In this document: piece by piece, positions 45,798-56,390 of the stretch
Numbering within the stretch: the stretch's first letter is position 1
Layout: every line of letters begins with the position of its first letter
Assembly: GCA_001179505.1 (NCBI GenBank)
Contig: CDMY01000396.1
Span: 1 to 64,000, forward strand
Reading direction: 5' to 3'
From: Vitrella brassicaformis
Taxonomy: Eukaryota > Sar > Vitrellaceae
DNA: 64,000 bases
The notes under the pieces: generated by a model
What the model was told of the DNA's origin: nothing
Seen by the model: only the letters and a program-made list of their open reading frames with translations
Databases searched by the model: none
Program-made: the position numbers and the translations under genes

Positions 45798-47104
45798 TGT
45801 CAGCTCTTCTTGTACGCCTGCATGAGGTCGTCAGCGATAGAGTAGGCAATCATGGCCGCCAGCGCCAGCATCAGCCCCACCGTGGCCCAGAAGGGCCGCC
45901 GCTCGATACACGAGCACCCCCACACACTTAATGCGCTCATGCCAGTCCACATACTGCCGCAGCAGCTGCTCCAGCCGCTCCGCTTCAGACGCCGAGTGCA
46001 GCGTCGACGCGTGTGAGCGGGGCGACTCCTCTTCCCCAGCCGCTTCATGCTCGTCTTTTGCCGGCGACGTGTCGTCGGGTAGGTAGGGCGCCAGTTTGTG
46101 CCTCATCCGCCGCTTGCTGCCTTGGTGCCGCTCCTCCCTGCCACCCTCCTCAGCGCCGTTCATCTCAGCTGGTGGCCGACGACACGCGGGAGTTTTCCTG
46201 GGTGTCGTCCGCGACCGTCACGGCGTCGGACTGCCTGCCCGCATCGTTGTGGCAGCCGCACCCGAGCCGCCCTCCTCGTGTGCGTGTGGGAGTGGCTGTG
46301 TCCTGGTCTTGCGGGCGATAGCCAGCAGATACACCACAGCGGGCAGGAAGTAGTTGGCCAACACACCTGCCGTGATAGAACTGCACACACAGAGAGAAAG
46401 AGAGACACACACACACTGCCGAAGAGCCGCCGATTGGACAGGGCCCACGCGACCAGCCAGGGGGCACAGCAGCCGCAGAAGAACGCCCCCTGCTGACCGC
46501 ACAGACCACTGTTATAGAGGTTGTAACGACTCGCAATGGCCATGACAGGAATGCCGGGCAGCACGGTGGTGAACGAAAACGTGAGCATCCCCGTCGACGG
46601 CTCGTTGGTCATGTACACGAACGCGTTGCTGCTGTTGAGAGCGGGGTACGCCACACACCACCAAGGCGAAGCTGAAGTAGAGAAACGCGGAGAGGATGGC
46701 CGACATCCACACGACGGGCATGACTCGAGTGGACGGGAGGACCTCGTTGCACCAGGAGGGGATCAGCACCACGTAGGAGTAGGAGGCGACCATGATGCCG
46801 AAGACGGCGCCGTAGCCAGTGTCGCCGACTAGAGGGGGGAAGGTCACTGGGGAGTGGGTGCGCTCCTCCTGCTGGAATGACCGAATGATCGACGAGATGA
46901 TGATCAGGCCGATGGCGCCGAACTGCAGAAAAAACGTGACGATCTGAATGTACATGTTCTCATTCAGACTGACACACACATCGACACCGACACACACTCC
47001 CACAACCGCCGCTCTTTCGCCCGGTGTGCTGTCATTTCTCTCATACTTACACACTTACTTGAGGTAGCTCATGGGCAGGCACAGCAGCGCCGTCAGTCTG
47101 TCTA
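45798..47104 (-). pseudogene. Decayed amino-acid transporter (AAAP/Aa_trans), 5' truncated
   Basis: Recognisable C-terminal half of an amino acid/auxin permease: exon 47059 upward (LTALLCLPMSYL), exon 46968 downward (FFLQFGAIGLIIISSIIRS, VVLIPSWCNEVLPSTRVMPV, MSAILSAFLYFSFALVV), then AYPALNSSNAFVYMTN, VLPGIPVMAIASRYNLYNSG and SITAGVLANYFLPAVVYLLA. The last segment is RPFWATVGLMLALAAMIAYS. The frame breaks by one base between ALVV and AYPAL (about 46653), in a GTGGTGTGTGG run. There is a stop or shift after SPTP (about 46218) and another shift near 45925. The 5' end is cut where duplicated segment C begins (about 47100), removing the first membrane helices. One break could be an error; all together mark a pseudogene. 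Confidence 0.78.
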
Positions 47105-48176
47105 TCTCATGCAATGCACGTGACGTGACCTGCTGTTAGCTGACTGACCTGCTCAGGTTTTGGTTGGTGCTCTCGAGCCAATCCCAGACGCCCTCACGGC
47201 ATCTCTCCAGCATCGCTGCGGCCATCACGTCCCCGATGACGCAGTAACCCTCCTGCCTCAAGTAGCCCATTGCCTCACCCATCTGCCGCTCGTCCAGCAC
47301 AGAAAACCGCTTGATTGCCGGACACTCCAGCTCCAATGGACCATTGCCGCCCTCTCCCTCCCCCGCTCCCCAGAAGACCCGCCGCACACAGCGCGAGATG
47401 CCGGTCTCGCACTGCTTCTTCGTGGCCTCGTCGAAGGTGAGGCACTGCCGCAGGAACAGGGGGCCCGCGTGAAGCGCGAGACCGGCCAGATCCCACAGGA
47501 ACACGTTGGGAGGTGAGAGAGAACGACGATGGGCCGCGGTGGGCTGTGGGACGCTCACTTTCATTGCCTTCACAGCGGGAGGGGGACGAAGGCGGCGTTG
47601 ACAGAGTGGGCGAGCATGTTGATCACCAGGGATAGAACTGCATCTAAGAGCAGCATTGGCGTCGGTGTCGGCAGATCTTCCATCCAAGCACATCAACGAG
47701 TGTCAGCTGCCGTCTGCTGAGCTTTTTAGAGCACGAGTCAGCGTGCGAGCTCAGCTTCCCGGTGCCCCTTTTTGCATTTCGCCATTTTGGCGATGTTTCT
47801 TTGACTGAGTATGCTGATAGCCACGCGGGGCAGCGCCTCCCGTGACAAAATCGCAAACGAATTTCCCAGGTTCGAGAAAAAGAGGAATTCGATCCTCACT
47901 CGATCACCCCGTTTCTCGCGAAAGTGGCACATTCGTTTAGCGATTTTGTCGCATAGGTCGCTTCCCTTTGATGAGCTCTCAACGTCTGACGAAGGAAAAA
48001 GCAGGGAATATTTTGCGAGCTGAGGGCTGAGCTTGCAATTATGCGAGCCCGGGTCTGAGCTCGCCATGGCAAAAAGGGCAAAGAAAGGGAATGAGTCGTC
48101 ACAACGTGTCCCGCAAGAATGCGCGGGCTGCCGCTGAGCGATATCTGGATCGGCAAAATGTGGATGGGTCACGCCC
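47099..48176. repeat. Duplicated segment C (PhyH exon fragment, shared promoter, POP4 start)
   Basis: Same orientation as segment B. It keeps an intact POP4 beginning and only the first exon of PhyH. The left boundary falls within the amino-acid transporter pseudogene. Confidence 0.9.
47147..47564 (-). pseudogene. PhyH exon 1 fragment
   Basis: Copy of the PhyH first exon (LDERQMGEAMGYLRQEGYCV), open from Met at 47564 to a donor-like CAG|GTCAGT at 47147. No further PhyH exon follows; the transporter pseudogene begins about 45 bp beyond. The HxD iron site is encoded in exon 2, so no active enzyme can come from this copy. Amino-acid changes relative to the intact gene are few, so the duplication is young. 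Confidence 0.88.
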
Positions 48177-48858
48177 AAGCCACCCTCTCTACGCGCCAGG
48201 GGCTTCGGCAGAGCATCCCCATCCCCCTTCGTCCACGGCGGACGATGCTGCTCTCGACTTCCTGACGGACGCGGTGCCGTCGATGCGAGATGACCCGGCC
48301 GCCGTGTACGAGGGCAAGGTCAAGGGGCGAGTGATGCGGCTGGACAACCAGCCCAGCAAGAAGCAGCAGCAGGGAGAGGCCAAGACCAAGCAGAAGCCGC
48401 CACGGCGGCTCACCAAGATGAGCAACAACGAGGCGCGGAGGCGGGGCCTCTACGACTTGCAAGACGGCACACTGAGCTATGCCGACTGCCTCCCCCTGAA
48501 TGAGTTGTGGAGCCAGTACGCCGAGCAGCTGATGCACGAGCGGCTGCCCATCACCGAGAGGGGCAGCCGGCTGGCGGCGGCCGACCTGCATGGCGCATTT
48601 GTGAGAGTGGACAAGGCCAGGGTGCCGAGTTACATCGGTCTTGACGGCATTATCGTGCAGGAGACCGAGCAGACGATTCGGCTGATGTGCCAGGACAGCC
48701 GCCTTCGCACGGTGGTCAAGGGCCAGGTGGTGCTGAGTGTGGTCGTGCTGGGCGTCAAGTACTTTCTGCATGGCCCGCAGCTGGCCTACCGGCCTAGTGT
48801 CCGCTCCAAAGTCAAATTCAAGCCGACCACCAAGGGCCTGGGGCTCGGCTGGCTCTGA
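48091..48858 (+). CDS. POP4: RNase P/MRP subunit Rpp29/Pop4
   Basis: Intact intronless gene of 255 codons. Pop4/Rpp29 binds the catalytic RNA of RNase P and RNase MRP and takes part in tRNA and rRNA processing in nucleus and nucleolus. The Sm-like C-terminal core is complete: GLYDLQDGTLSYADCLPLNE, LWSQYAEQLM, AAADLHGAFVRVDKARVPSY, IGLDGIIVQETEQTIRLMC, RLRTVVKGQVVLSVVVLGVK. A Lys-rich stretch before the core (SKKQQQGEAKTKQKPPRRL) is typical. The gene is divergent from a dead PhyH exon in duplicated segment C. It is the only copy in the window that is both complete and in frame, so it is probably the functional one. Confidence 0.93.
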   Translation: MSRHNVSRKNARAAAERYLDRQNVDGSRPSHPLYAPGASAEHPHPPSSTADDAALDFLTDAVPSMRDDPAAVYEGKVKGRVMRLDNQPSKKQQQGEAKTKQKPPRRLTKMSNNEARRRGLYDLQDGTLSYADCLPLNELWSQYAEQLMHERLPITERGSRLAAADLHGAFVRVDKARVPSYIGLDGIIVQETEQTIRLMCQDSRLRTVVKGQVVLSVVVLGVKYFLHGPQLAYRPSVRSKVKFKPTTKGLGLGWL

Positions 48859-49315
48859 ATGAATGGATGGATGAATGAAGGGAGGGAGGGAGGGAGGGAG
48901 GTGTGATATCCTTCGTGTCTACGCTACCGCTATGCTTGGCTGCACTGAAATGTACTGTATAGCTAAGAGATTCTCAAGTGTCTTGCTGGAGTGGAGTGGT
49001 GTATGAAAGAAAGGCGCTGGACACGGCGGAGGTGTGGCGTTCATTCCGTGTGTGTGTGTGTGTGTGTGAACCACGGTTGTGCTTTCCTATCACACCATGA
49101 ATCGATTGGAGTCGAATACCTCACGACACCTACATACATATATCCAGTACAGACAGACAGACAGACACGGACACCGCGTCAAGTACTCTTATTTGTTTTT
49201 TCCTGCATGGATCACGAGCACGGGTGCTTGACCACCAACCAACTGAATGTATGTGTGTGTGTGTGTGTACACACCTACTCGATCTGTGCAGGTATGGATG
49301 CGTATACTGTGTACT
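48203..49315. repeat. Contig-end overlap, left copy
   Basis: These 1,113 bases align end to end with 49616-50728, which is exactly the same length, with only a few substitutions. The left copy stops at the gap, and the right copy starts at the gap. Confidence 0.93.
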
Positions 49316-49615
49316 NNNNNNNNNNNNNNNNNNNNNNNNNNNNNNNNNNNNNNNNNNNNNNNNNNNNNNNNNNNNNNNNNNNNNNNNNNNNNNNNNNNNN
49401 NNNNNNNNNNNNNNNNNNNNNNNNNNNNNNNNNNNNNNNNNNNNNNNNNNNNNNNNNNNNNNNNNNNNNNNNNNNNNNNNNNNNNNNNNNNNNNNNNNNN
49501 NNNNNNNNNNNNNNNNNNNNNNNNNNNNNNNNNNNNNNNNNNNNNNNNNNNNNNNNNNNNNNNNNNNNNNNNNNNNNNNNNNNNNNNNNNNNNNNNNNNN
49601 NNNNNNNNNNNNNNN
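49316..49615. other. Assembly gap, 300 N
   Basis: A run of exactly 300 N, the same length as the other gap, so probably a fixed-size placeholder. Confidence 0.95.
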
Positions 49616-50271
49616 CTTCGGCAGAGCATCCCCATCCCCCTTCGTCCACGGCGGACGATGCTGCTCTCGACTTCCTGACGGACGCGGTGCCGTCGATGCG
49701 AGATGACCCGGCCGCCGTGTACGAGGGCAAGGTCAAGGGGCGAGTGATGCGGCTGGACAACCAGCCCAGCAAGAAGCAGCAGCAGGGAGAGCCCAAGGCC
49801 AAGCAGAAGCCACCACGGCGGCTCACCAAGATGAGCAACAACGAGGCCAGGAGACGGGGCCTCTACGACTTGCAAGACGGCACACTGAGTTATGCCGACT
49901 GCCTCCCCCTGAATGAGTTGTGGAGCCAGTACGCCGAGCAGCTGATGCACGAGCGGCTGCCCATCACCGAGAGGGGCAGCCGGCTGGCGGCGGCCGACCT
50001 GCATGGCGCATTTGTGAGAGTGGACAAGGCCAGGGTGCCGAGTTACATCGGTCTTGACGGCATTATCGTGCAGGAGACCGAGCAGACGATTCGGCTGATG
50101 TGCCAGGACAGCCGCCTTCGCACGGTGGTCAAGGGCCAGGTGGTGCTGAGTGTGGTCGTGCTGGGCGTCAAGTACTTTCTGCATGGCCCGCAGCTGGCCT
50201 ACCGGCCTAGTGTCCGCTCCAAAGTCAAATTCAAGCCGACCACCAAGGGCCTGGGGCTCGGCTGGCTCTGA
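49616..50271 (+). CDS. POP4: POP4, 5'-truncated second copy, probable assembly duplicate
   Basis: Begins inside the POP4 coding sequence (about codon 38) directly after the gap and runs to the same stop codon and 3' flank as 48091-48858. Differences from that copy include GEPKAKQ for GEAKTKQ and silent changes. At those positions it agrees with copy A at 26258-27380. Because the two POP4-flank blocks are the overlapping ends of two contigs, this is best read as the other allele or haplotype of the same gene, not a separate locus. If it were real, it would lack a start. Confidence 0.8.
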
Positions 50272-50873
50272 ATGAATGGATGGATGAATGAAGGGAGGGA
50301 GGGAGGGAGGGAGGTGTGATATCCTTCGTGTCTACGCTACCGCTATGCTTGGCTGCACTGAAATGTACTGTATAGCTAAGAGATTCTCAAGTGTCTTGCT
50401 GGAGTGGAGTGGTGTATGAAAGAAAGGCGCTGGACACGGCGGAGGTGTGGCGTTCATTCCGTGTGTGTGTGTGTGTGTGTGAACCACGGTTGTGCTTTCC
50501 TATCACACCATGAATCGATTGGAGTCGAATACCTCACGACACCTACATACATATATCCAGTACAGACAGACAGACAGACACGGACACCGCGTCAAGTACT
50601 CTTATTTGTTTTTTCCTGCATGGATCACGAGCACGGGTGCTTGACCACCAACCAACTGAATGTATGTGTGTGTGTGTGTGTACACACCTACTCGATCTGT
50701 GCAGGTATGGATGCGTATACTGTGTACTTGCTCGCCTCAGCTCTAGTGCGTGACACAACTCAGCACCGATTTCAGGGTTTGACAAACCCTGCACCCGACC
50801 TGCACCCCTTAACCCATCTCGCCGACCGGGCGGTTGGCCTTCATCTCTCGCGAATGCCGCCGTCTCTTTCATC
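50272..50873. other. POP4 3' flank and upstream region of next gene
   Basis: The first 457 bases repeat 48859-49315. It contains a GGGA microsatellite and a (GT)n tract. The unique part after 50728 includes CAGGGTTTGACAAACCCTG, a short inverted repeat, at about 50774-50792. Confidence 0.5.
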
Positions 50874-51811
50874 ATGAATATGTCCGGCGCGAAGAGGAAA
50901 AGAGAGACAACACCTCCATCAGATGGAGCCCAGGTGCATGCCCAGCGACCAGATCCAGCCACTCCATGTCGCATGTTTTGTTTGGTGTGGTTGGCTGATT
51001 GGATTGGTTGCGTCATGCAGCTACGGGCGGACGCGAAGGCCATGTTGGACAGCCTCGCGAAGCTCGAGGGCATCCACTCAGAAGTGAGCGCATGTGAAGG
51101 CTGACACTCACAAGCCAACCAACTCGTTAATTCATTTTCATTGTTCGTCAGATCTACGAGAGGCTTCAACGGGTGGACGAGCATGCATTCAACATCGCCG
51201 CCGAGCATGTGAGTGACACAGTAAGTGATAGGGCCTGGAGTGATTTCTTTCTATCAGCTTAATTACCATTGTCGGTCGATTGTGTCGTTCCTTGCAGTCA
51301 TCCACCGTCAATGAGTTGATGCGGCATCAGCTTCGCGTGCAGATGTCGTTTCTGTCTGCGTTCCTGGCCGCCGCCACGGGGCAGCTGACCCAGCTTGAGC
51401 CACAGCTGAGTACAGCGGTGGAGGCACTCATTGCACCAGCTGTCGAGGCACGTGCCAACCAAAGGAAGGAGTTTAGGGCCTAAACCCTTGTGTTGCACAT
51501 TGGTGTGTTTTGCTTGTTTGTTTGTTTGTTTGTCTTGTCAGGCCACGTTTAGTTTGATTCACACTTCCCAGCAGCCAGTGGCCGACGACGCGCCGGTAAG
51601 ACAAACACACATAGCCACCGAACAGCCCGCCCGTCGCTCACTCTCATTTATTACGCCTGCCTGCCTGCCTGCGTGTGGTGTTCATCTCATCCAGGCTGGT
51701 CATCGCTCGTCTGTGGAGGAGCTCTCCCATGTTTTCGGGTTCGTCCACCCGTGGCAGCAGGCCCTCCTCGCCCCCTCAGTGCCGATCTTCCTCCAGGCGG
51801 CCGCACTTTGA
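50874..51811 (+). CDS. Small helical protein, unknown
   Basis: Exons: 50874-50933, 51021-51083, 51152-51208, 51298 to about 51420, 51542-51595, 51695-51811. All junctions that can be resolved are phase 0. The start is MNMSGAKRKRETTPPSDGAQ, with a nuclear-localisation-like KRKR. A predicted helical region follows: LRADAKAMLDSLAKLEGIHS, IYERLQRVDEHAFNIAAEH, NELMRHQLRVQMSFLSAFLA. The C-terminus reads SHVFGFVHPWQQALLAPSVP. The donor of exon 4 is not certain; if that intron is retained, the protein ends at RKEFRA. No family recognised. The layout of short phase-0 exons coding helices is like that of the gene at 22838. Confidence 0.68.
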
Positions 51812-52016
51812 TGACAAGCAGCGAGATTTGACTCTTTGATGACAAGATTTGCTCTTTGATGACACAACATGATCCCATCAATGCGATATGATTGTCAGGC
51901 CATGTAAAACACGTTGAGGTCTGGCATTGGGGCAGTGTGCAGCCGGATGTCGTTGTCAAGTGGTGTATGGGTTTGTGTGGGTCTGTGCGACTCGTGACTT
52001 GACGCGCGACGATGAC

Positions 52017-53456
52017 TCATGTGCCCATGTGGTAGTGTAGCTGCACCTGATGATTAAACAGACAGCGACACACATCTGCACCCTCACCCGCCACCACACA
52101 CCATCACTCACCATCTCTGCCCGCAATGCAGCACACGCCTGTTTTGCGCCATCGCTCCCGCCGTAGTCACAGGGGTGGAATGGGCTGGATTGCTTCTGCT
52201 GCTTGTTCTGTTGCCACTGAGCGTACCAGAACTTGCCCTGCTTATGCCAGTGCACGCCCGTGATTCCACTCTTGGGTGGTGCCCACCCGCCGCCCCTCTC
52301 CGTCCTGTCCCCCCACACCTGCTTGGCCAGTGCCTCGGCTGCTTCCTGAACCATGGATGCGTCGATTCGTTCATCAGACTCGGCTGGCGGATGGTTCTCT
52401 CCCACCCACCTGTGCCTCCTTCATCCCCATCTTCAGGACGCAGAATTCCTTGATGTAACGATTCTCATCACCGGGCGCCTGCACTTTCCACTGGTTGTTA
52501 GTCGAGTCGAAGGTCACACCGGGCTGGCGGGACTTGTACACTCCAGACGGGATGATGGTCATGTTGTTGGGTCTGGTCGACGTCATGGGTTCGAGGGGGA
52601 CGGATGGAGCGGGATGCTTGTGGGGCATCATGTCGGACTCAGTGCGAGGGGGCATGACTGCACAGAAACCAGAGCAAGTAATGGGGACTTGTCATTCCGT
52701 GCACTGCACTGCCGTGGGCGACCTCACCGGCATTGATAGCGCGGCGCTCCCGTCTGTCCTTGAGGTCAACCCATCGACGACGCTTCTACACAGAAACGGA
52801 CCATCACATCCATACAAATGTGTGCGTCTGCCTCTCCTGAATGTCTTACCTCAGCACGACGGTCTGGATTGCCTTCTTCCTCGGCAGCGGCCGCACACTC
52901 AGACTCACCCTGCCAACATATACACACACACACACACACACGCATGAGACATATGTTACACCAATCCATCCGCACCTCCCAGGTGAGTGCGGCCCTTTCC
53001 TCACCTTGTTGCTCGGTCCAGCTCCCTCCTCTTACGCCCTCCCGCCTCACGCCCTCCGGCCTTACGCCTTCCCGCCTTACGCCCTCCCACGCTCCTGCCC
53101 GCTGCCTTGTTTGCCGTTTTGCGGCTCTTCTTTGCCCTCCCTCGGCGGCCCGATGCCTTCTCCTCCTCCTCCTCCTCCTCCTCCTCGCTGGATGCCTCGT
53201 CAGCGCCGCCCTCCCACTCCTCGTCATCCCCCACACCCGCTGTGCGGTGCCGCTTATTGACCTTCTTGTGGGCCAGCAGGGCACTCAATGGGTATTCGTC
53301 CTCGTCTGGACCGTCCAGCTCCATGCTCACTGAGATCTTCTCGCAGCGGTGTGTCGGGGGCTGATGCAGCGATGGCCAGCTGGGCGGCGGCGGCGGCGGC
53401 TCTGCGGGTAATCGGGGGGCCGGGAATGGCTGCGGCGTCAGGTATGTCGGACACAT
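52017..53456 (-). CDS. ApiAP2-like DNA-binding protein
   Basis: Exons from the 3' end: 52017-52046, 52112-52345, 52410-52657, 52728-52785, 52850-52909, and a 5' exon at about 53001-53456 whose donor phase I could not match to the next. Two AP2-type segments are visible: SGVYKSRQPGVTFDSTNNQW followed by ENRYIKEFCVLKMG, and SGITGVHWHKQGKFWYAQWQ followed by GGSDGAKQACAALRAEM. The pattern of G-V-x-W, an aromatic strand and an Ala-rich helix is that of plant AP2/ERF and apicomplexan ApiAP2 domains. The 5' exon encodes an acidic run (nine or so Glu) followed by a Lys/Arg/Gly-rich stretch (RRGRAKKSRKTANKAAGRS). A transcription factor role is inferred. Confidence 0.77.
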
Positions 53457-53673
53457 GGTGGTGCTGAACACCTTCTCCCCCCTTAATCACACTGCCACGT
53501 GCTCTGTCGACCGCCATTTGGTGAATGTGACGGGCACTGGGCACCGCAGCGAAGACGGCCCCGTCCCAGAGGTCCATAGAAGCCTCATCCATGGTGAGGG
53601 AAAACAGCCGACAGAGCCATGCGTAAATACATTCCAACATATAAGCTCGCAGATCAGTGGCAACAGAGCAAGA

Positions 53674-56366
53674 ATGGCTGATGAGGAAGATGACCGACCC
53701 ATCTATGCTGGCCTCCCGCCACCGGCGCCACAGAGCGAGGATTCCGACGTCTATCCGGCTGGCGCTCTTCGCACACTCGGGCAAGCACGGGCCGCGGTCG
53801 TCACGAAGCTTCGCTTTGTGATCGACCGCTGGTGCCCAGACGAGGTGCGGATCCCCATCTGGGCACATGTGCAGAAGCTGTGTCGACCGGGGATGGAAGT
53901 GACGGACTTCCTGGGCGGGATGTACCTCATGATCCTGTGAGCCGTGACACCACACACACGTAGATCATCCCGTCCTGTCCACACTGCTCTCTCTCGCCCC
54001 TATTGTGTGTGTGTGCAGAGGGGGTGTGGTGCCTCGGCTGCCGGACGACGCGCCGTACAAGTGGAGCCCGGACAAGCACGCCTTCGTCGAAAAGGGCGTC
54101 ACGGAGCGGCGGCTTCCACCGGCGATGAAAGCCAGCAAGGTCCTTCCGGCCCAGGAATGGCACACCCATGCACTGGTAGGCTGCATTATGATGCCAACGG
54201 CTACATCGCTCGATCTCAAGGCCCATGTCCTGTGTGGCTGCAGGGCAAATTGGAACCTCTGTTCGAGGAGGCCTGCGGGAAGATGGCTCCTGATGCTAGG
54301 GACCGATGCATGGCCGGGTGGCGGCTCATGGCCGCAAGGCTCAGGGTCCCCGGTCTTCCCCCACTCGATGATCTCCTCAAGGATGCGTGTGAGAGCGAGG
54401 TCGAGCTCCTGTGGCCCCGCACACCCGAAGGTTCGATGTTCGTGCACTCTGAAGGCTGTACTCCATTGTTGATGTGTGTGCACATCAGAGTGCACGCGTG
54501 CCCGTGGCCGTGTGGGAGTGCTATGTGCAGTGGGTGCACTTGTCTTGGCCACCGGGCACCTTCCTGACGGCTTAGACAAGGACAAACTATCGCCATTGGT
54601 GCGGCTTACTGACTGACACTAACACACACATTGATGGATGGATGGATGGACGGACTGACCGGGGTGTGTGTGTGTGTGTGTGTGTGTGTGGTATGTCAGG
54701 TGCATGATTTTCTCTGGGGCCTTGTATCTCTCCGTGAGAGCAGCGGCGGAAAGGATGCAGATGGTGACGTCAGGATGACTGCCGAGGTAGGGAGGGGCAC
54801 AGAGCAGATGCACGTGCAAATGCATCATCACCATGCACACATGCTGTGTGTACGTGCAGGCAAGCTCGGCCGTGGTGGAGCCTGACGAGGACGCCCCCCT
54901 CACCACTCGGCTCAACCGTACCTTATCAGGTGTCGTCAAGAGCACAGACTGACTTGGTTGCCAGTGTTACATCTGTGTGTGGGCATGTTCCCTAACAGCT
55001 TTGACAGTGATGGCCCAGCTTGCCGAGGTGGATCAGGTCCACAACCGATCTGTCGTCTACCGGTTGGAGAACACCATCGCGCTCAGCGCCACATCCCGTC
55101 GCGATCTTCTGCGCAACATCAAGACAGGTCGGTGTGCATACGAACTGAGCCCATCGCCGCAAACCTATCCCCTCTCTCCGACAGGAATGGCCATGTTCAC
55201 CGGCGCAACCATGCGTCAGCTGGGGCTCCTCACTGAGTCCAGCGCCGTCTTCATGTCGACACAGATCGCCATCAAGACGGAGGACGGGTCCGGACGCATC
55301 TCTGTCCCGGCTTGTGGGATGGAGGTTGCTGATTCGATGGCGACAGGCAAGCGGGACGAAATGGCTGGGACACTCTCCCTGTGGTCGTATTTCTGCTGCG
55401 TCTCTTTCAATGCCTTGTCAGGCGATGTGGGCCTCATCTGCTGGGCCAAGCCGGACGACTGGGGCGGAGGTCGTGTTTTGACAGTGGCGACGGTCGAACA
55501 GGAGGGCGTGGCCCGGCAGGTTTACAAGATGGACATCTTCCACGCCGTGTTGGCAAGTAGGCACGACGCAGAGGGAAAGAAAGCAGACATTTCAGCATGT
55601 CTCCATTTCGTCTGTTCTTGTCAGCAAAGGGCTATCCGTCCGATGCCGTCATGAAGCTGTTCATCCGCCTGTCCACAATCACTCATGTGGCGGTAGGCGA
55701 CATCATATGGCCACGCACTCGGGCATTGTCATCTTTTCAGGTGTTTCACTTCGGCGATGGCGACGTCCATGGTCTCGAGATCGCACTCGCCATAGCCGCC
55801 CGGCTGGAGAGGCATAAGGTCGACGTGCATTGGTGTGCTGTGACATGCCTGCAGGTCGAAATGTGGGCAGCGCAGGTGCGTCACAGGCTCACGTGCCTAG
55901 CCAGACAGCATGTGTGTGTCGGTGCCCTTCTTGATTGTCTTTTCGTCACCAGGCGAAGCTGGAACCCAAGGCGCTTAGCAAGAGCGACGAGAAGAAGGTG
56001 GATGCCATGCTGCGTGGGCCTACAGAGGGCCGCAAGAGTGCCGAGTATGCGGCGTACGAGGAGAAGCACGAGACGAAGGTAAGCACACACCGAGCTACAC
56101 ATGGCGCCCTCACACATCCCACCTGCGGTGCATGTCAGCTGTTCAAGAAGTGTGTCAAGGGCCAGCTGGAGACCATCCTAAAGACGCAGCAACAGATGAA
56201 GCTAGATGTGAGTGGATCGGAGATGAACATACATGTGGGCACTGTTTCTCCTGCTCTGTAGATGGTATTTGACAAGGTGGACGAGGGGGTGTTGAAGAAG
56301 GCCTTTCAGCAGTTGAAGGACAAGAGGCTGGCTGAGGACGCCGCTGAGAACAATGAGAGGATGTAG
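53674..56366 (+). CDS. SPO11/TopoVIA-like protein
   Basis: Exons: 53674-53936, 54019-54175, 54244-54430, 54489-54598, 54700-54786, 54860-54929, 54999-55127, 55185-55346, 55422-55556, 55625-55692, 55741-55818, 55855-55875, 55953-56078, 56139-56207, 56262-56366. A 300-residue N-terminal part of unknown kind precedes a winged-helix block (HNRSVVYRLENTIALSATSR, RDLLRN). The Toprim domain follows: VLTVATVEQEGVARQVY (Glu), ATKGYPSDAVMKLFIRLS, and FGDGDVHGLEIALAI, equivalent to the family D-x-D-P-x-G-I-E. The C-terminus (ALSKSDEKKVDAMLRGP, EYAAYEEKHETK) fits SPO11 too. SPO11 makes the double-strand breaks that start meiotic recombination. The metal-binding residues are present. The catalytic Tyr is not at the usual spacing. 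Intron 55347-55421 would be GC-AG; it is in frame, so it could also be retained. Confidence 0.8.
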
Positions 56367-56390
56367 GGGTGGTGTGAGACGGTCGTTTAG

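Noticed and set aside
48091-50271. Tandem duplication of POP4 as a biological event
   Set aside because: Equal-length 1,113-nt blocks meeting exactly at the gap point to contig overlap rather than gene duplication.
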